A stretch of 64,000 bases of DNA from BOG-1155 sp963717985 (lineage in GTDB: Bacteria; Desulfobacterota; Syntrophorhabdia; Syntrophorhabdales; WCHB1-27): NCBI GenBank assembly GCA_963717985.1, contig CAVQYC010000004.1:248001-312000 (forward strand), in the 5' to 3' direction. Position 1 is the first letter of the stretch, and each line of letters opens with the position of its first letter. A program made the position numbers and the translations under genes. Below the pieces are notes generated by a model that made no database searches, was not told the origin of the DNA, and was given only the letters and a program-made list of their open reading frames with translations. Shown here in pieces: positions 8,844 to 17,144 of this stretch.

Positions 8844-9843
8844 CGATCTCTCCTTTCTCGATCACCGCCATGGCCTTGAAGTATTCTTCTTCTCGTGTCC
8901 TGTCGGTGAGTCGTGCATAGCGCCGGGTCATCTCGATATCCTGATGGCCGAGGAGTTGCTGAAGGACCTCCAGGTGCATGCCGGCGTTGAGAAGCTCGGA
9001 CGCGTAGGTATGCCTCAGACAATGGACGGTGTAACCCTTACGGACAAGGCCCGCCTCTTCGAGATACTTTACAAACCGGCTGCGGGCGGTGCTGTAGCAG
9101 ATGGGGGCATCGCCCTTGCCGTAGAAGACGAACCTCTTCTCCGGGTCCCTGTATCCGAACCACCGGTTGAGACAGAACATGGCGTCGGTGCTCAAATAGA
9201 CCACCCTGCCCATGTCGTTCTTCTCCCCCTGGACGATGTGGACCTTTTTCTCCCTGAGGTCGATGTCGTTCATGGCGAGCGCGAGGGCCTCGCCGATCCG
9301 TATGCCAGTCCGCAACAAAAGGAAGACGAGAGCCCGGTCTCTTGTGTGATCGATAGTAGATAAGAGCTTCTTCACATCCTGGGGGTGCATGGCCCGGGGC
9401 AGCGTCGCGGGGAGCTTTAACCTGATCCGCTTCTTGAAGACCGCACCCGGGATGAGCTCCTGTTCGAGGAGATAATGAAGGAAGGCGACAATGCAGACGA
9501 GCCTCGTCCTCACCGTCGAGATTTTGAGGCCCCGGTCCTGTTCGTGTTCGATGAATGCCTCGAGGTCCGCGCGTTCGATCTCCTTCAACTGCTTCTTGCC
9601 CGACTTCTCGTAAAAGGCAAGAAAAAATGCGATTGAGGCGAAGGCGCCTTCGATCGTGCTCGGCTTGTGGTTTGAACGCCACTTGTAGCGCAGGTAGCTC
9701 TCGAAGTACTCCTTTTCGGGAAGCTCCAGGGCAGAGAGCCTCCGGAGGATATGGGCAATGAAGGTACATCCATGCCCGATCCGATCTTCTCCTTCATACC
9801 CCTGACTGCGTGTCTCGTTGTCAACTACGTTCGTGTCGGCCAT
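8830..9843 (-). CDS. Tyrosine recombinase (first of an overlapping pair)
   Basis: 337 residues from ATG 9843, which has a strong AAAGGAGGAAG upstream. The N-terminal core-binding domain spans about residues 40-130. Catalytic residues are R182 (RTGIRIGEA), K208 (QGEKNDMGR), H274-x-x-R277 (HCLRHTYAS), H300 (LLGHQD) and nucleophile Y309. It differs clearly in sequence from the second recombinase, so the pair is not a recent duplication. Both belong to the XerC/D-like group found in tandem recombinase modules. The right inverted repeat lies 70 bases upstream of the start, so the promoter is inside or overlaps the element end. Confidence 0.92.
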   Translation of the reverse strand: MADTNVVDNETRSQGYEGEDRIGHGCTFIAHILRRLSALELPEKEYFESYLRYKWRSNHKPSTIEGAFASIAFFLAFYEKSGKKQLKEIERADLEAFIEHEQDRGLKISTVRTRLVCIVAFLHYLLEQELIPGAVFKKRIRLKLPATLPRAMHPQDVKKLLSTIDHTRDRALVFLLLRTGIRIGEALALAMNDIDLREKKVHIVQGEKNDMGRVVYLSTDAMFCLNRWFGYRDPEKRFVFYGKGDAPICYSTARSRFVKYLEEAGLVRKGYTVHCLRHTYASELLNAGMHLEVLQQLLGHQDIEMTRRYARLTDRTREEEYFKAMAVIEKGEIDGEY

Positions 9844-9913
9844 CACTTCCTCCTTTTCTTTTCCAAGAAAAGCAGGTAGATGATGACCCCGAGAGGTTCT
9901 GGAGGTCAATCAA

Positions 9914-9929
9914 TTTTGTTACGTGTAGC
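9914..9929 (-). repeat. Right terminal inverted repeat (16 bp) of the recombinase element
   Basis: Exact reverse complement of 7480-7495. The direct repeat AGGAA follows at 9930-9934. Confidence 0.75.
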
Positions 9930-10541
9930 AGGAAGAAAGCTCGGGAACAGGTCCCGGTTCATATCGCCTGTTAAATACGTGGGTTTGCCTCTTTTTTTAA
10001 AAAATCCACCGGGATGCTTTTTGTCATGCCTGGTTGTCACGTCTCCTTGTCATGCCTGGTTGTCATGCCTCCTTGTCACTTTGACAGGAGAGTGGGAAAG
10101 ACGGAAAATATTATGAGCACCCTTCCCTCCCTGCCGGTCGGGTGGTGCCACCCATGGCGCCAGGTGATTTTGAAAGACCTGGAGAGAAGGCAGACGCCCG
10201 CGCCGTTTCAGCCGGATTCTAAGGTCCGGTAAACCGGCATCGCTCTTTGACAATTGAGCCGCAATGGCCGCATCCCGCCCCCTCACTCCGCACCCCCCCT
10301 AAAACCGTCCAGTTTCGTGCACTTCCGTTAACCCCTCTTCCAAAAGGCTTGTGAGAGAAGGGACTCCTAAAGAAGGGCGCTGAGGCAGTGGGCAAGAAAT
10401 ACGTGCAAAACAGGGTAAAAAGGGTAAAAAGCAGCAGAAAATGCCAAAAAACGAACGTTTTTGACTTGTTTGTTCACGATGGCGCGGGGCATAGCGGACG
10501 CGGTCGCATCGAGGGCCGGCGCTTTCCGCGCCCCGCGACAA
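9930..10541. other. Non-coding stretch right of the recombinase element
   Basis: No supported gene. It holds the right copy of AGGAA (9930-9934), a T-rich run around 9990, a 13-bp tandem repeat at 10021-10072, and short AGGGTAAAA direct repeats near 10415. Confidence 0.5.
10021..10072 (+). repeat. 13-bp tandem repeat, four copies
   Basis: Units TTGTCATGCCTGG, TTGTCACGTCTCC, TTGTCATGCCTGG and TTGTCATGCCTCC run head to tail, and a partial fifth unit (TTGTCAC) follows. There are no spacers, so it is not a CRISPR array. Confidence 0.75.
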
Positions 10542-11192
10542 TCAGTACGTACCGCTCGACACGCGCGGCAGGTTCCAGGGATGGAGCCCCTTCAACTTGA
10601 GCCCGAGCTGCAGCCTTCCCGACACGTTATATTTTCTGAAAAGCCTGTTGCAGTGCGATTTTACCGTGGCTTCCGCAATCTTAAGCTCCCGGGCGATCTC
10701 CTTGTTGCAGTAACCTCTCACGATAAGCTCCGCTATCTCCGATTCCTGTCTCGTCACGTTCTTTTTGACAGACATAGCGTGGGCAAGGATATTTTTGACG
10801 GTCAGGTGGTCCAGCCAGAGTTCCCCGCAGGCAACCACCCTCACAGCCTTCTTCAACAATTCTCCGTCCGCTTCAGCAGAAAGAATCCCCGTCATAATGC
10901 CTTTTGAAATCAGTTCTATGAGATCCGCGTCGATCGAAGACGGTTCGGTCCTGCTTTCCGCCATGATAAGCTTGGCGCTGAGGCCGCCCTCTGTCAAAGC
11001 GTGGCGGGGGATGGCGAAGAGCGCCGGCTGGTCGATGAGCATCACGTCGCTCTGAAGATCGACCAGGTCCTGAAAGTCGGCGACAGGATCGGGCTCACCG
11101 ACAATCACTATTTCAGGATCTCCCTCGACCAGTTTCCGCACCCCTTCGCAAAAAAGACGATTGCTCGACACGATGGCAAGCTTGATTGTCAT
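10542..11192 (-). CDS. LuxR-type response regulator (receiver-like domain plus helix-turn-helix)
   Basis: 216 residues. The N-terminal half resembles a receiver domain (IKLAIVSSNRLFCEGVRKLV; possible phosphoacceptor in VMLIDQP), but the acidic pocket is poorly conserved. The C-terminal half is a LuxR/NarL helix-turn-helix (TRQESEIAELIVRGYCNKEI, then ARELKIAEATVKSHCNRLF). Two adjacent ATG codons follow AGGAGGCGG; the second (11192) has the better spacing. No histidine kinase gene is adjacent. Likely a DNA-binding regulator whose activation may not depend on phosphorylation. Confidence 0.85.
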   Translation of the reverse strand: MTIKLAIVSSNRLFCEGVRKLVEGDPEIVIVGEPDPVADFQDLVDLQSDVMLIDQPALFAIPRHALTEGGLSAKLIMAESRTEPSSIDADLIELISKGIMTGILSAEADGELLKKAVRVVACGELWLDHLTVKNILAHAMSVKKNVTRQESEIAELIVRGYCNKEIARELKIAEATVKSHCNRLFRKYNVSGRLQLGLKLKGLHPWNLPRVSSGTY

Positions 11193-12122
11193 CATCCGCC
11201 TCCTGTTTTTGAAACAGCTCTCCATTGTTGTTACTGTTTAAAGAAGGAAACCTTACGCAATGTGTAAATGGTTATGAATGACTGTCAGGGATATTTACAA
11301 TAATCATGCCATATACTGATCTGCATGCCCCTCATGCTCTTCTCTCCTATTTCTTCAGTCTATCCGCGGGTATTGCCGATGACTGCGGGCAGGTCCCGGC
11401 CTGGGTGATGTCTTGCGAAATGAGATAAGTGTCTCGTCATGTGAGTCAAAGGTCTCGCACCGTAAGACGGAACTCAGGGAGGGTGGGCAACGGGCCTTGC
11501 CTCCTTCGCGGGGCCTTCGTCCCACAGGATGATCTTCCCAGGTTGGCTATGCGTCACCAGGTTGAAGGGTTGAGGCCCCCGCGATCCTCGTCCGGCGAAA
11601 ATCGCCTCCATTGCCTGCGTGGATAAAACCTCTGACGGACCACGCACATGCGACGGTGCCTCAGCCCTCTCAGAAAGAAGAGGTCTTTCCGCAGTAAGAA
11701 CCGCCGGAATAAGGCAGAGAAAAAGGAAGATAGACAGGCCGGAAAAGAAACGGATAGCATCGCCGGCTCTTACTCCCATGTCTCGGCACACCTCCTTCCT
11801 GCGTCAAGGACTCCCATCCTCACCTCAACCACGGACTAAACTGATGAGCAAGGGACGTGCCAATGTCAACCAATGGATATTATTAACGATATTTTTGAGT
11901 GGAAACTGACGGGTGTAACACAAGGCGAACAGGTGTAAAGGGGAGGCCGGGCTTGAGCCGGATAAAATCCGGCGTGATAATAATGTTACAACTTTTGTTG
12001 ATGAAGGCTTATTCATCTACGGTTATATGACCCGGCCTTCGTCGTGCTACCTCTGAATCGTTGACAGACCTCCGGGAACCAATTATCCTTGTCTCAGACA
12101 CATTGTTAAAAGGAGTGTCACC
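11193..12122. other. Long intergenic region between divergent regulators
   Basis: It contains one candidate small secreted protein on the minus strand (11474-11779). A tight hairpin with seven paired bases (GCCGGAT at 11957-11963, ATCCGGC at 11967-11973, loop AAA) may be an operator or structured leader ahead of the sigma-54 regulator at 12123. I see no other gene. Confidence 0.5.
11474..11779 (-). CDS. Possible small secreted protein
   Basis: An open frame of about 101 residues starts at ATG 11779 with GGAGG eleven bases upstream. The N-terminus looks like a signal peptide (IRFFSGLSIFLFLCLIPAVL followed by a possible cleavage site near TAERP). The remainder has no recognisable domain. Length and composition are compatible with a real exported peptide, but there is no family match I can name and no operon partner. 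Confidence 0.35.
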   Translation of the reverse strand: MGVRAGDAIRFFSGLSIFLFLCLIPAVLTAERPLLSERAEAPSHVRGPSEVLSTQAMEAIFAGRGSRGPQPFNLVTHSQPGKIILWDEGPAKEARPVAHPP

Positions 12123-13619
12123 GTGCGTTTCAGTCCACGAGTTGAGATGAAAATCCCGGCCGAAATCGAAATAGGCGCTGAGAAAAAGGACGTCCTCATA
12201 GTAACCCTTGGTCTCCACGGCGCCTTCATCAGGAACTCCATCCCTGCTTTCGACGAAAAAGCCCTCCCGAACGGATTGGTCATACGCTATGAGCTTCCCC
12301 AGCAGGGCGTTCTTGAGCACACTGCTAATATCGTGAGAAAGGACGCGGACGGTTATGCCCTATCTTTTTATGATGTTGCCCACGCCACAAAGCTTAAGCT
12401 CTGGCAGTATATTGTCGACAATCTGGCTCCCGCAGGCGTGTGCTTTTTCTGCGGCCAACGGTATACGGTCATCCCGGAGGTCTGTAAAAACTGCGGCTGG
12501 GATCTGGTGATCGACAAGCAGGGTTACTTTGAATACCATGAGAAAATGGTGGTGGTCAAAAGACTTGAAAATAAGGTGAAGGAGCTGAAATTGGAGCAGT
12601 TGCAGAAACTCGTCAATTTCGTGGATGTCGATCTGCTGAAGGTCAGGGCCAGTGAAGAGATGCAGGATTTTGTGGGCACCAGCCCTCGCATGCTTGAGAT
12701 ATTTTCCAAAATACGGAAGGTGGCAAAAACCGAGCTGTCTGTATTGATCCTGGGCGAAAGCGGCACGGGCAAGGAGCTGACGGCGCTCGCCATTCACGAA
12801 AGGAGCACAAGGAAAAATAGGCCCTTTGTCACGATCAACTGCGCCGCGATACCCGAAAACCTTCTAGAAGCGGAGCTTTTCGGTCATGAGAAAGGTTCCT
12901 TTACCGGGGCGTATGCAACCAAAAAGGGAAAGATGGAATCCGCCGACGGAGGAACCGTTTTTCTCGACGAGATAGGCGAAATGCCCATGAGCCTTCAGGC
13001 TAAACTGTTGCGATTCCTTCAGGACAGGATTGTGGAGCGCGTAGGCGCGACGACCGGGAAAAAGGTGAACGTCCGGGTCATTGCAGCCACCAACTGCGAC
13101 ATTGACCTCGCAATACATGAGGGCAGATTCAGAAGTGATCTGTACTACCGGCTGGACGAATTTGCGATTAATCTACCTCCCTTGCGGGACCGTGGGGAGG
13201 ATATCGTGCTCCTCGCCAAATTCTTCCTTAACAGGTTTTCGGCCGAGATGGGGTTGACAAAAGCCTTCACCAAGAAAGCCCTCGACGCGATAGAGTCCTA
13301 TAGCTGGCCGGGTAACGTGAGAGAAATGATCAACAAGATACGCCGGGCCATAGTGATGTCTGACGGCACGACCATCAGCCTCGCCGACCTTGGCCTCGAC
13401 GGTTCCAAAACCATCAAATCACCGGGGGTTGTCCCCCTGAAGGAAGAGGTAAACCACGTCGAGGCGCAGAAAGTGCGAGAGATCCTTCAACTTTGCAGCA
13501 ACAATATCTCGAAGGCAGCGAAGCTTTTGAAGGTAAGCAGGCCGAGCCTTTACAGCCGTATCAAGAAATATAATATCGATACGTCGGCCATACAGCCTCA
13601 TGCCCTGCCGGCCAAATAG
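12123..13619 (+). CDS. Sigma-54-dependent regulator with N-terminal PilZ-like domain and zinc ribbon
   Basis: 498 residues. Residues 1-100 resemble a PilZ domain: RFSPR fits the RxxxR c-di-GMP motif, but the second motif is degenerate (TLGLHG). A CxxC...CxxC zinc ribbon follows (C107, C110, C121, C124), then a coiled linker. The AAA+ domain spans about residues 180-415, with Walker A GESGTGKE, sigma-54 contact loop GSFTGA (normally GAFTGA) and Walker B GTVFLDEIG. A Fis-type helix-turn-helix is at the C-terminus. Start is GTG 12123 with AAAAGGAG upstream. It should activate RpoN-dependent promoters in response to a second messenger or another ligand. Confidence 0.88.
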   Translation: MRFSPRVEMKIPAEIEIGAEKKDVLIVTLGLHGAFIRNSIPAFDEKALPNGLVIRYELPQQGVLEHTANIVRKDADGYALSFYDVAHATKLKLWQYIVDNLAPAGVCFFCGQRYTVIPEVCKNCGWDLVIDKQGYFEYHEKMVVVKRLENKVKELKLEQLQKLVNFVDVDLLKVRASEEMQDFVGTSPRMLEIFSKIRKVAKTELSVLILGESGTGKELTALAIHERSTRKNRPFVTINCAAIPENLLEAELFGHEKGSFTGAYATKKGKMESADGGTVFLDEIGEMPMSLQAKLLRFLQDRIVERVGATTGKKVNVRVIAATNCDIDLAIHEGRFRSDLYYRLDEFAINLPPLRDRGEDIVLLAKFFLNRFSAEMGLTKAFTKKALDAIESYSWPGNVREMINKIRRAIVMSDGTTISLADLGLDGSKTIKSPGVVPLKEEVNHVEAQKVREILQLCSNNISKAAKLLKVSRPSLYSRIKKYNIDTSAIQPHALPAK

Positions 13620-13767
13620 GCGCAGTTGCTTTTCTCTACGTCTCTTTGTTCGGTCGGACGACCACATGCCTTGCTATGTGCCCCGGTTAAGTCTTGACGC
13701 AACGTCGCTTGTGATCGTAAAATGGGAACAAACGTGTGATAAGCTGAAAAAGGATGGTGGGGTCGGA

Positions 13768-14355
13768 ATGATTATGAATATGAAAAGCCTTATAATGTCT
13801 CTCGGCTTGCTGGCTCTTCTTGTGGCGTTACGGCCTGTCGACGTGAAGGCGGAAGAACAAGAAAACGCAATCCTCGCTCAGGTGCTGCAGCGGCAGAACG
13901 AAGACGGCGGCTTCACCGTTGTCAGTCCCACCACCGCCTTTGGACGTAGAGAGCCTAACGCGGCGAACATCAAAAAGAACGTGAAAGATAAAATCAGGAT
14001 CGAGGGGTACGATATAGGTCCGCTCGTCGACAAGTTGATCGAGAAGAACAAAGAACGGATTCCTCTTTCCCTCAAATCCTCCCCTGAAAAGGGCTACATA
14101 GTTGACTACGACGGGAAATTCAAAAAGTATTTTGACGAAGGCGGAGGCGGCTGGGAGAAGTGGTACAAGGATAATCCCGCTGCCCATGGTTACACCCGTG
14201 TTTCTTTGCCGGCGTATGACGAACAGGCCGGGGTTGTGCTTGTTTACATAGGCAGGCAATCACATAGGCTTGCAGGTGCCGGCTATATCGTCGCCTATAG
14301 ATATGAGGATGGTCAGCTCAAGGAACTTGGACGCGTGATGCTCTGGATATCATAG
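13768..14355 (+). CDS. Conserved exported protein of unknown function
   Basis: 195 residues from ATG 13768 (other in-frame ATGs at 13774 and 13780). The signal peptide is clear (MKSLIMSLGLLALLVALRPV followed by DVKAEE). The mature part is about 170 residues and ends in a compact beta-rich segment (GYIVAYRYEDGQLKELGRVM). I recognise no catalytic motif or named domain. It follows the sigma-54 regulator by 148 bases and could be its target or an independent gene. Confidence 0.7.
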   Translation: MIMNMKSLIMSLGLLALLVALRPVDVKAEEQENAILAQVLQRQNEDGGFTVVSPTTAFGRREPNAANIKKNVKDKIRIEGYDIGPLVDKLIEKNKERIPLSLKSSPEKGYIVDYDGKFKKYFDEGGGGWEKWYKDNPAAHGYTRVSLPAYDEQAGVVLVYIGRQSHRLAGAGYIVAYRYEDGQLKELGRVMLWIS

Positions 14356-14626
14356 CGCAAGCGAAACAATCCGGCCGGTCTCGTAAACTCGGCGGCTGAG
14401 CTCTTATGTTCTGCCTCCCCGATTCCAACCGGTTCTGCATCGGATCGGCCTTAAGGAAAGAGGATGCTGTCCGATAAAAGTAGGCGACGAGATGGTGAAG
14501 GCAGGAAGTGTCCGGCCTGCATCTTTATCGGCAGTAAACGCTAAAAAGCCGCCCATCACTTGTGTGTCACCATCCCTGTAAAAACGGCTGGTAAAAAGCG
14601 ACAGTGTTTCTATCCGGGAGGACGGG

Positions 14627-15463
14627 TTGAATCTTACCTACGGAAAGAACGATCAGACGCAGACCTTATCACCAAGAGAGGACCTTCTCGAAAAGGCGGA
14701 GACACTGAAAGTCCTGCCCACCCTGAGCACGATTATCGACGAGGTGTTCCGGGTCCTGGCGGACGAGAATGCGTCGTTCACAAGTCTTTTCGGTGTCGTC
14801 AAGTACGATCAGGCCATTTCCGCGAAAATCATCAGCATCGCCAACTCCGCCTACTTCAGCAGGGGAACGCGCATAGTCACCCTGGACAGGGCCATGGCAG
14901 TCATAGGTTTCGACGAGATAAGGAGGATCATCATATGCCTCGTCTTCCTCAAGGAGATGCTGCACCAGTGGAAGCTGAGCCAGGCCGACCTCATGACCCT
15001 CTGGACGCACACGCTCTCCGTCGCCTGCGCGGCGAAAATGCTCGCCACAAGGACGTTGGCCGAGGACGGGGAGAAGGTCTTTACCGTCTCTATCCTCCAT
15101 GACATAGGCAAAGTGCCCCTTTTGATGTACGGCGGTCGGTACCGCACGCTCACCGAGGAGGCGCGGGATAGGGGGAAGGACATTGCCTCCCTTGAAAGGG
15201 AGGTTTTCGGCATCGACCACCAGGAGTTAGGCCACTTTATGTCCATGAAGTGGAGGTTCCCCGAAGAATTCTCCGAGGTCATCAAGACGCACCACGGGAG
15301 GCCGGAGGACCCGACGGCCCTGGTCGACCTCGTGACGAAGGCGGACAGGTTCATCGACAACACGCCTGAAGACCTCGGCCCCGAAGGCTTCATCCTCAGC
15401 AAGGAGGCGGACGGGATCAAAGCGGAAATAAAAAGGGTTACCGGACTTCTGGGGGTCGCGTGA
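14627..15463 (+). CDS. HDOD domain protein
   Basis: 278 residues starting at TTG 14627 with GGGAGGA upstream. The HDOD domain covers most of the protein: LPTLSTIIDEVFRVLAD, the SIANSAYFSRG segment and the HD-like pair in VSILHDIGKVPLL, with a second ELGHFMSMKW segment. HDOD proteins are catalytically uncertain relatives of HD phosphohydrolases that act in signalling. No attached receiver, GGDEF or EAL domain is present, so this is a stand-alone HDOD. The gap before it (14356-14626) carries a short inverted repeat CCGATAAA/TTTATCGG but no gene. Confidence 0.85.
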   Translation: MNLTYGKNDQTQTLSPREDLLEKAETLKVLPTLSTIIDEVFRVLADENASFTSLFGVVKYDQAISAKIISIANSAYFSRGTRIVTLDRAMAVIGFDEIRRIIICLVFLKEMLHQWKLSQADLMTLWTHTLSVACAAKMLATRTLAEDGEKVFTVSILHDIGKVPLLMYGGRYRTLTEEARDRGKDIASLEREVFGIDHQELGHFMSMKWRFPEEFSEVIKTHHGRPEDPTALVDLVTKADRFIDNTPEDLGPEGFILSKEADGIKAEIKRVTGLLGVA

Positions 15464-15490
15464 TGGAGGAAGGCCGGTGAGTAAAGTCCT

Positions 15491-15516
15491 TTTCGCGGCC
15501 GGAGGGATTTTTGATG
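15491..15516 (+). repeat. Dispersed 26-bp repeat, copy 1
   Basis: TTTCGCGGCCGGAGGGATTT and the next six bases match 52611-52636 in 25 of 26 positions. Each copy is followed within about 100 bases by an inverted repeat. Confidence 0.7.
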
Positions 15517-15528
15517 AAGAGCGCGAAG

Positions 15529-15587
15529 CCTGGGTGTGTCCGGGCCGGAGCACTTTGTGCGTATGTGAGGACCCGGACACACCCAGG
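15529..15587. repeat. Perfect 16-bp inverted repeat between genes
   Basis: CCTGGGTGTGTCCGGG (15529-15544) is repeated inverted at 15572-15587 with a 27-base spacer. It could act as a terminator for the HDOD gene, although no T-run follows, or be part of a dispersed repeat with the 26-bp unit just upstream. Confidence 0.7.
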
Positions 15588-15657
15588 CGACAAAGCTATT
15601 CGCAAAAAGCACCTGGCCGCCCCCCGGCCGCTGCCCAAGATATGATAATATGAGTGT

Positions 15658-17136
15658 ATGAAGCCCCTCACCATAGTCGCCCCTAGCACCCCCGGACCTG
15701 CTTCCGACGATGCCTTACGTTCCCTGGCAGGTTCTCCCCTCGTCGATGCACTGCTGCTGGTCGGCCCGGAGCCGGTCGACCCACACATAGCCGGCGCCCG
15801 TCTGCTCCCGGCGGAATCGCTATTTTCGCAACGGACCCTCGACATCGTCCTGGACGCGGTTCACACACCCTATCTCCTCCTCCTGCCTGACGGCGCCCCC
15901 GATTCGATCGAGCCTCGCGCCCTGGAGCGCATGACAGGCGCGGCAGAATCGACGGGATCAGGCATAGTCTATTCGGATTACCGTGAAAGCGGCAAGGAAA
16001 CACAAGTCCTTCATCCTCTTTGCGACTATCAGCCGGGAAGTGTCCGGGACGACTTTGACTTTGGGCCCATGCTCCTTTTTTCCGTCTCCGCCGCCCGCAA
16101 GGCGCGGGAGACATACGGCCTGGTCCCGGACGTGAGGTTCGCCGGCCTCTACGATCTCCGCCTTAAGGTCTCAATCGACTCACCCGTCACGCATCTGCCG
16201 GAAGCCCTCTACTCGTTCCCGGCAAGGGCGGCCGGACCGCTCGCGGGGGAGCAGCTTTTTGCCTACCTGGACGCCGGCAACAGGACCGCCCAGAAAGAGA
16301 TGGAACAAGTCTTCACTGATTACCTCAAGCATATAGGCGCATACGTGCCGGGCTCCCGCTTGAAGCGCTTCGATGCCGGCCGCATGCCTTTCCCTGTTGA
16401 GGCCTCCGTGGTCATTCCCGTGCGGAACCGGAAAGAGACGATTGCCGAGGCGGTGGCAAGCAGCCTTTCGCAAAACACCGATTTCCCTTTCAACGTGATA
16501 GTCGTGGACAATTACTCCACCGACGGGACGACCCAAGTCCTCCGCGACCTCGCTGCGCGGAATCCTACTCTTCATCACGTCGTTCCCGCGAAGACCGGCC
16601 TCGCCATCGGCGGTTGTTGGAATGAGGCGCTTCGGTGCAAGTCTTGCGGCCGCTATGCGGTGCAGCTCGATTCCGACGACCTCTACGGGACCCCTCATGT
16701 CCTGAAGCGGATAATCGATATGCTCCGTGACGGGAGCTATGCCATGGTGATCGGCGCTTATACGCTCGTTGATTTCACCCTTGAGGAGCGCGCGCCTGGG
16801 CTCATCGACCACCGCGAATGGACCGACGGGAACGGCCATAATAACGCACTCCGCGTGAACGGACTCGGCGCTCCCCGGGCCTTTGCCACGGCCCTTATGC
16901 GCGAGACCGGTTTTCCCGATGTAAGCTACGGGGAGGATTACGCGGCTTGCTTACGGATCTGCAGGGAATGGAGGGTTGGAAGGATCTACGAAAGTCTTTA
17001 CCTGTGCAGGCGCTGGCAGGGCAACACGGACTCAGGTCTTGGCCTCGACGCGGCAAACCGGAATAACACCTTCAAAGACGGGGTCCGGACGGCTGAAATC
17101 CTTGCCAGGCAGAAAATGAACCAGGCGAATAGCTAA
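15658..17136 (+). CDS. Family 2 glycosyltransferase with extra N-terminal domain
   Basis: 492 residues. The catalytic GT-A domain starts near residue 250 (ASVVIPVRNRKETIAEAVAS) and includes VIVVDNYSTDGT and a DxD-type motif in VQLDSDDLYG. The first 240 residues are related to a second, degenerate glycosyltransferase-like fold (LLLPDGAPDSIEPRALERM). No signal peptide or membrane helix is apparent, so it is probably cytoplasmic. It is followed after 8 bases by a HIT-like nucleotide-processing protein; the pair may make and use one activated sugar. Acceptor and donor are unknown. Confidence 0.88.
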   Translation: MKPLTIVAPSTPGPASDDALRSLAGSPLVDALLLVGPEPVDPHIAGARLLPAESLFSQRTLDIVLDAVHTPYLLLLPDGAPDSIEPRALERMTGAAESTGSGIVYSDYRESGKETQVLHPLCDYQPGSVRDDFDFGPMLLFSVSAARKARETYGLVPDVRFAGLYDLRLKVSIDSPVTHLPEALYSFPARAAGPLAGEQLFAYLDAGNRTAQKEMEQVFTDYLKHIGAYVPGSRLKRFDAGRMPFPVEASVVIPVRNRKETIAEAVASSLSQNTDFPFNVIVVDNYSTDGTTQVLRDLAARNPTLHHVVPAKTGLAIGGCWNEALRCKSCGRYAVQLDSDDLYGTPHVLKRIIDMLRDGSYAMVIGAYTLVDFTLEERAPGLIDHREWTDGNGHNNALRVNGLGAPRAFATALMRETGFPDVSYGEDYAACLRICREWRVGRIYESLYLCRRWQGNTDSGLGLDAANRNNTFKDGVRTAEILARQKMNQANS

Positions 17137-17144
17137 AAAACACC

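Larger units (their letters stand above)
7480..9929 (-). mobile_element. Candidate transposable element with two tyrosine recombinases
   Basis: A 2450-base unit is bounded by a perfect 16-bp inverted repeat (GCTACACGTAACAAAA at 7480-7495; its complement at 9914-9929). Immediately outside both ends is the direct repeat AGGAA (7475-7479 and 9930-9934). Inside are only two overlapping tyrosine recombinase genes, both on the minus strand, and a 50-base hairpin. Tandem and trio recombinase modules (Tn554-like, RIT elements) are known; a duo with short perfect ends plus a 5-bp direct repeat is unusual. That it moves as a unit is inference. Confidence 0.65.

Noticed and set aside
10021..10072. Short repeats as a CRISPR array
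   Set aside because: 13-bp units without spacers and no cas genes nearby.
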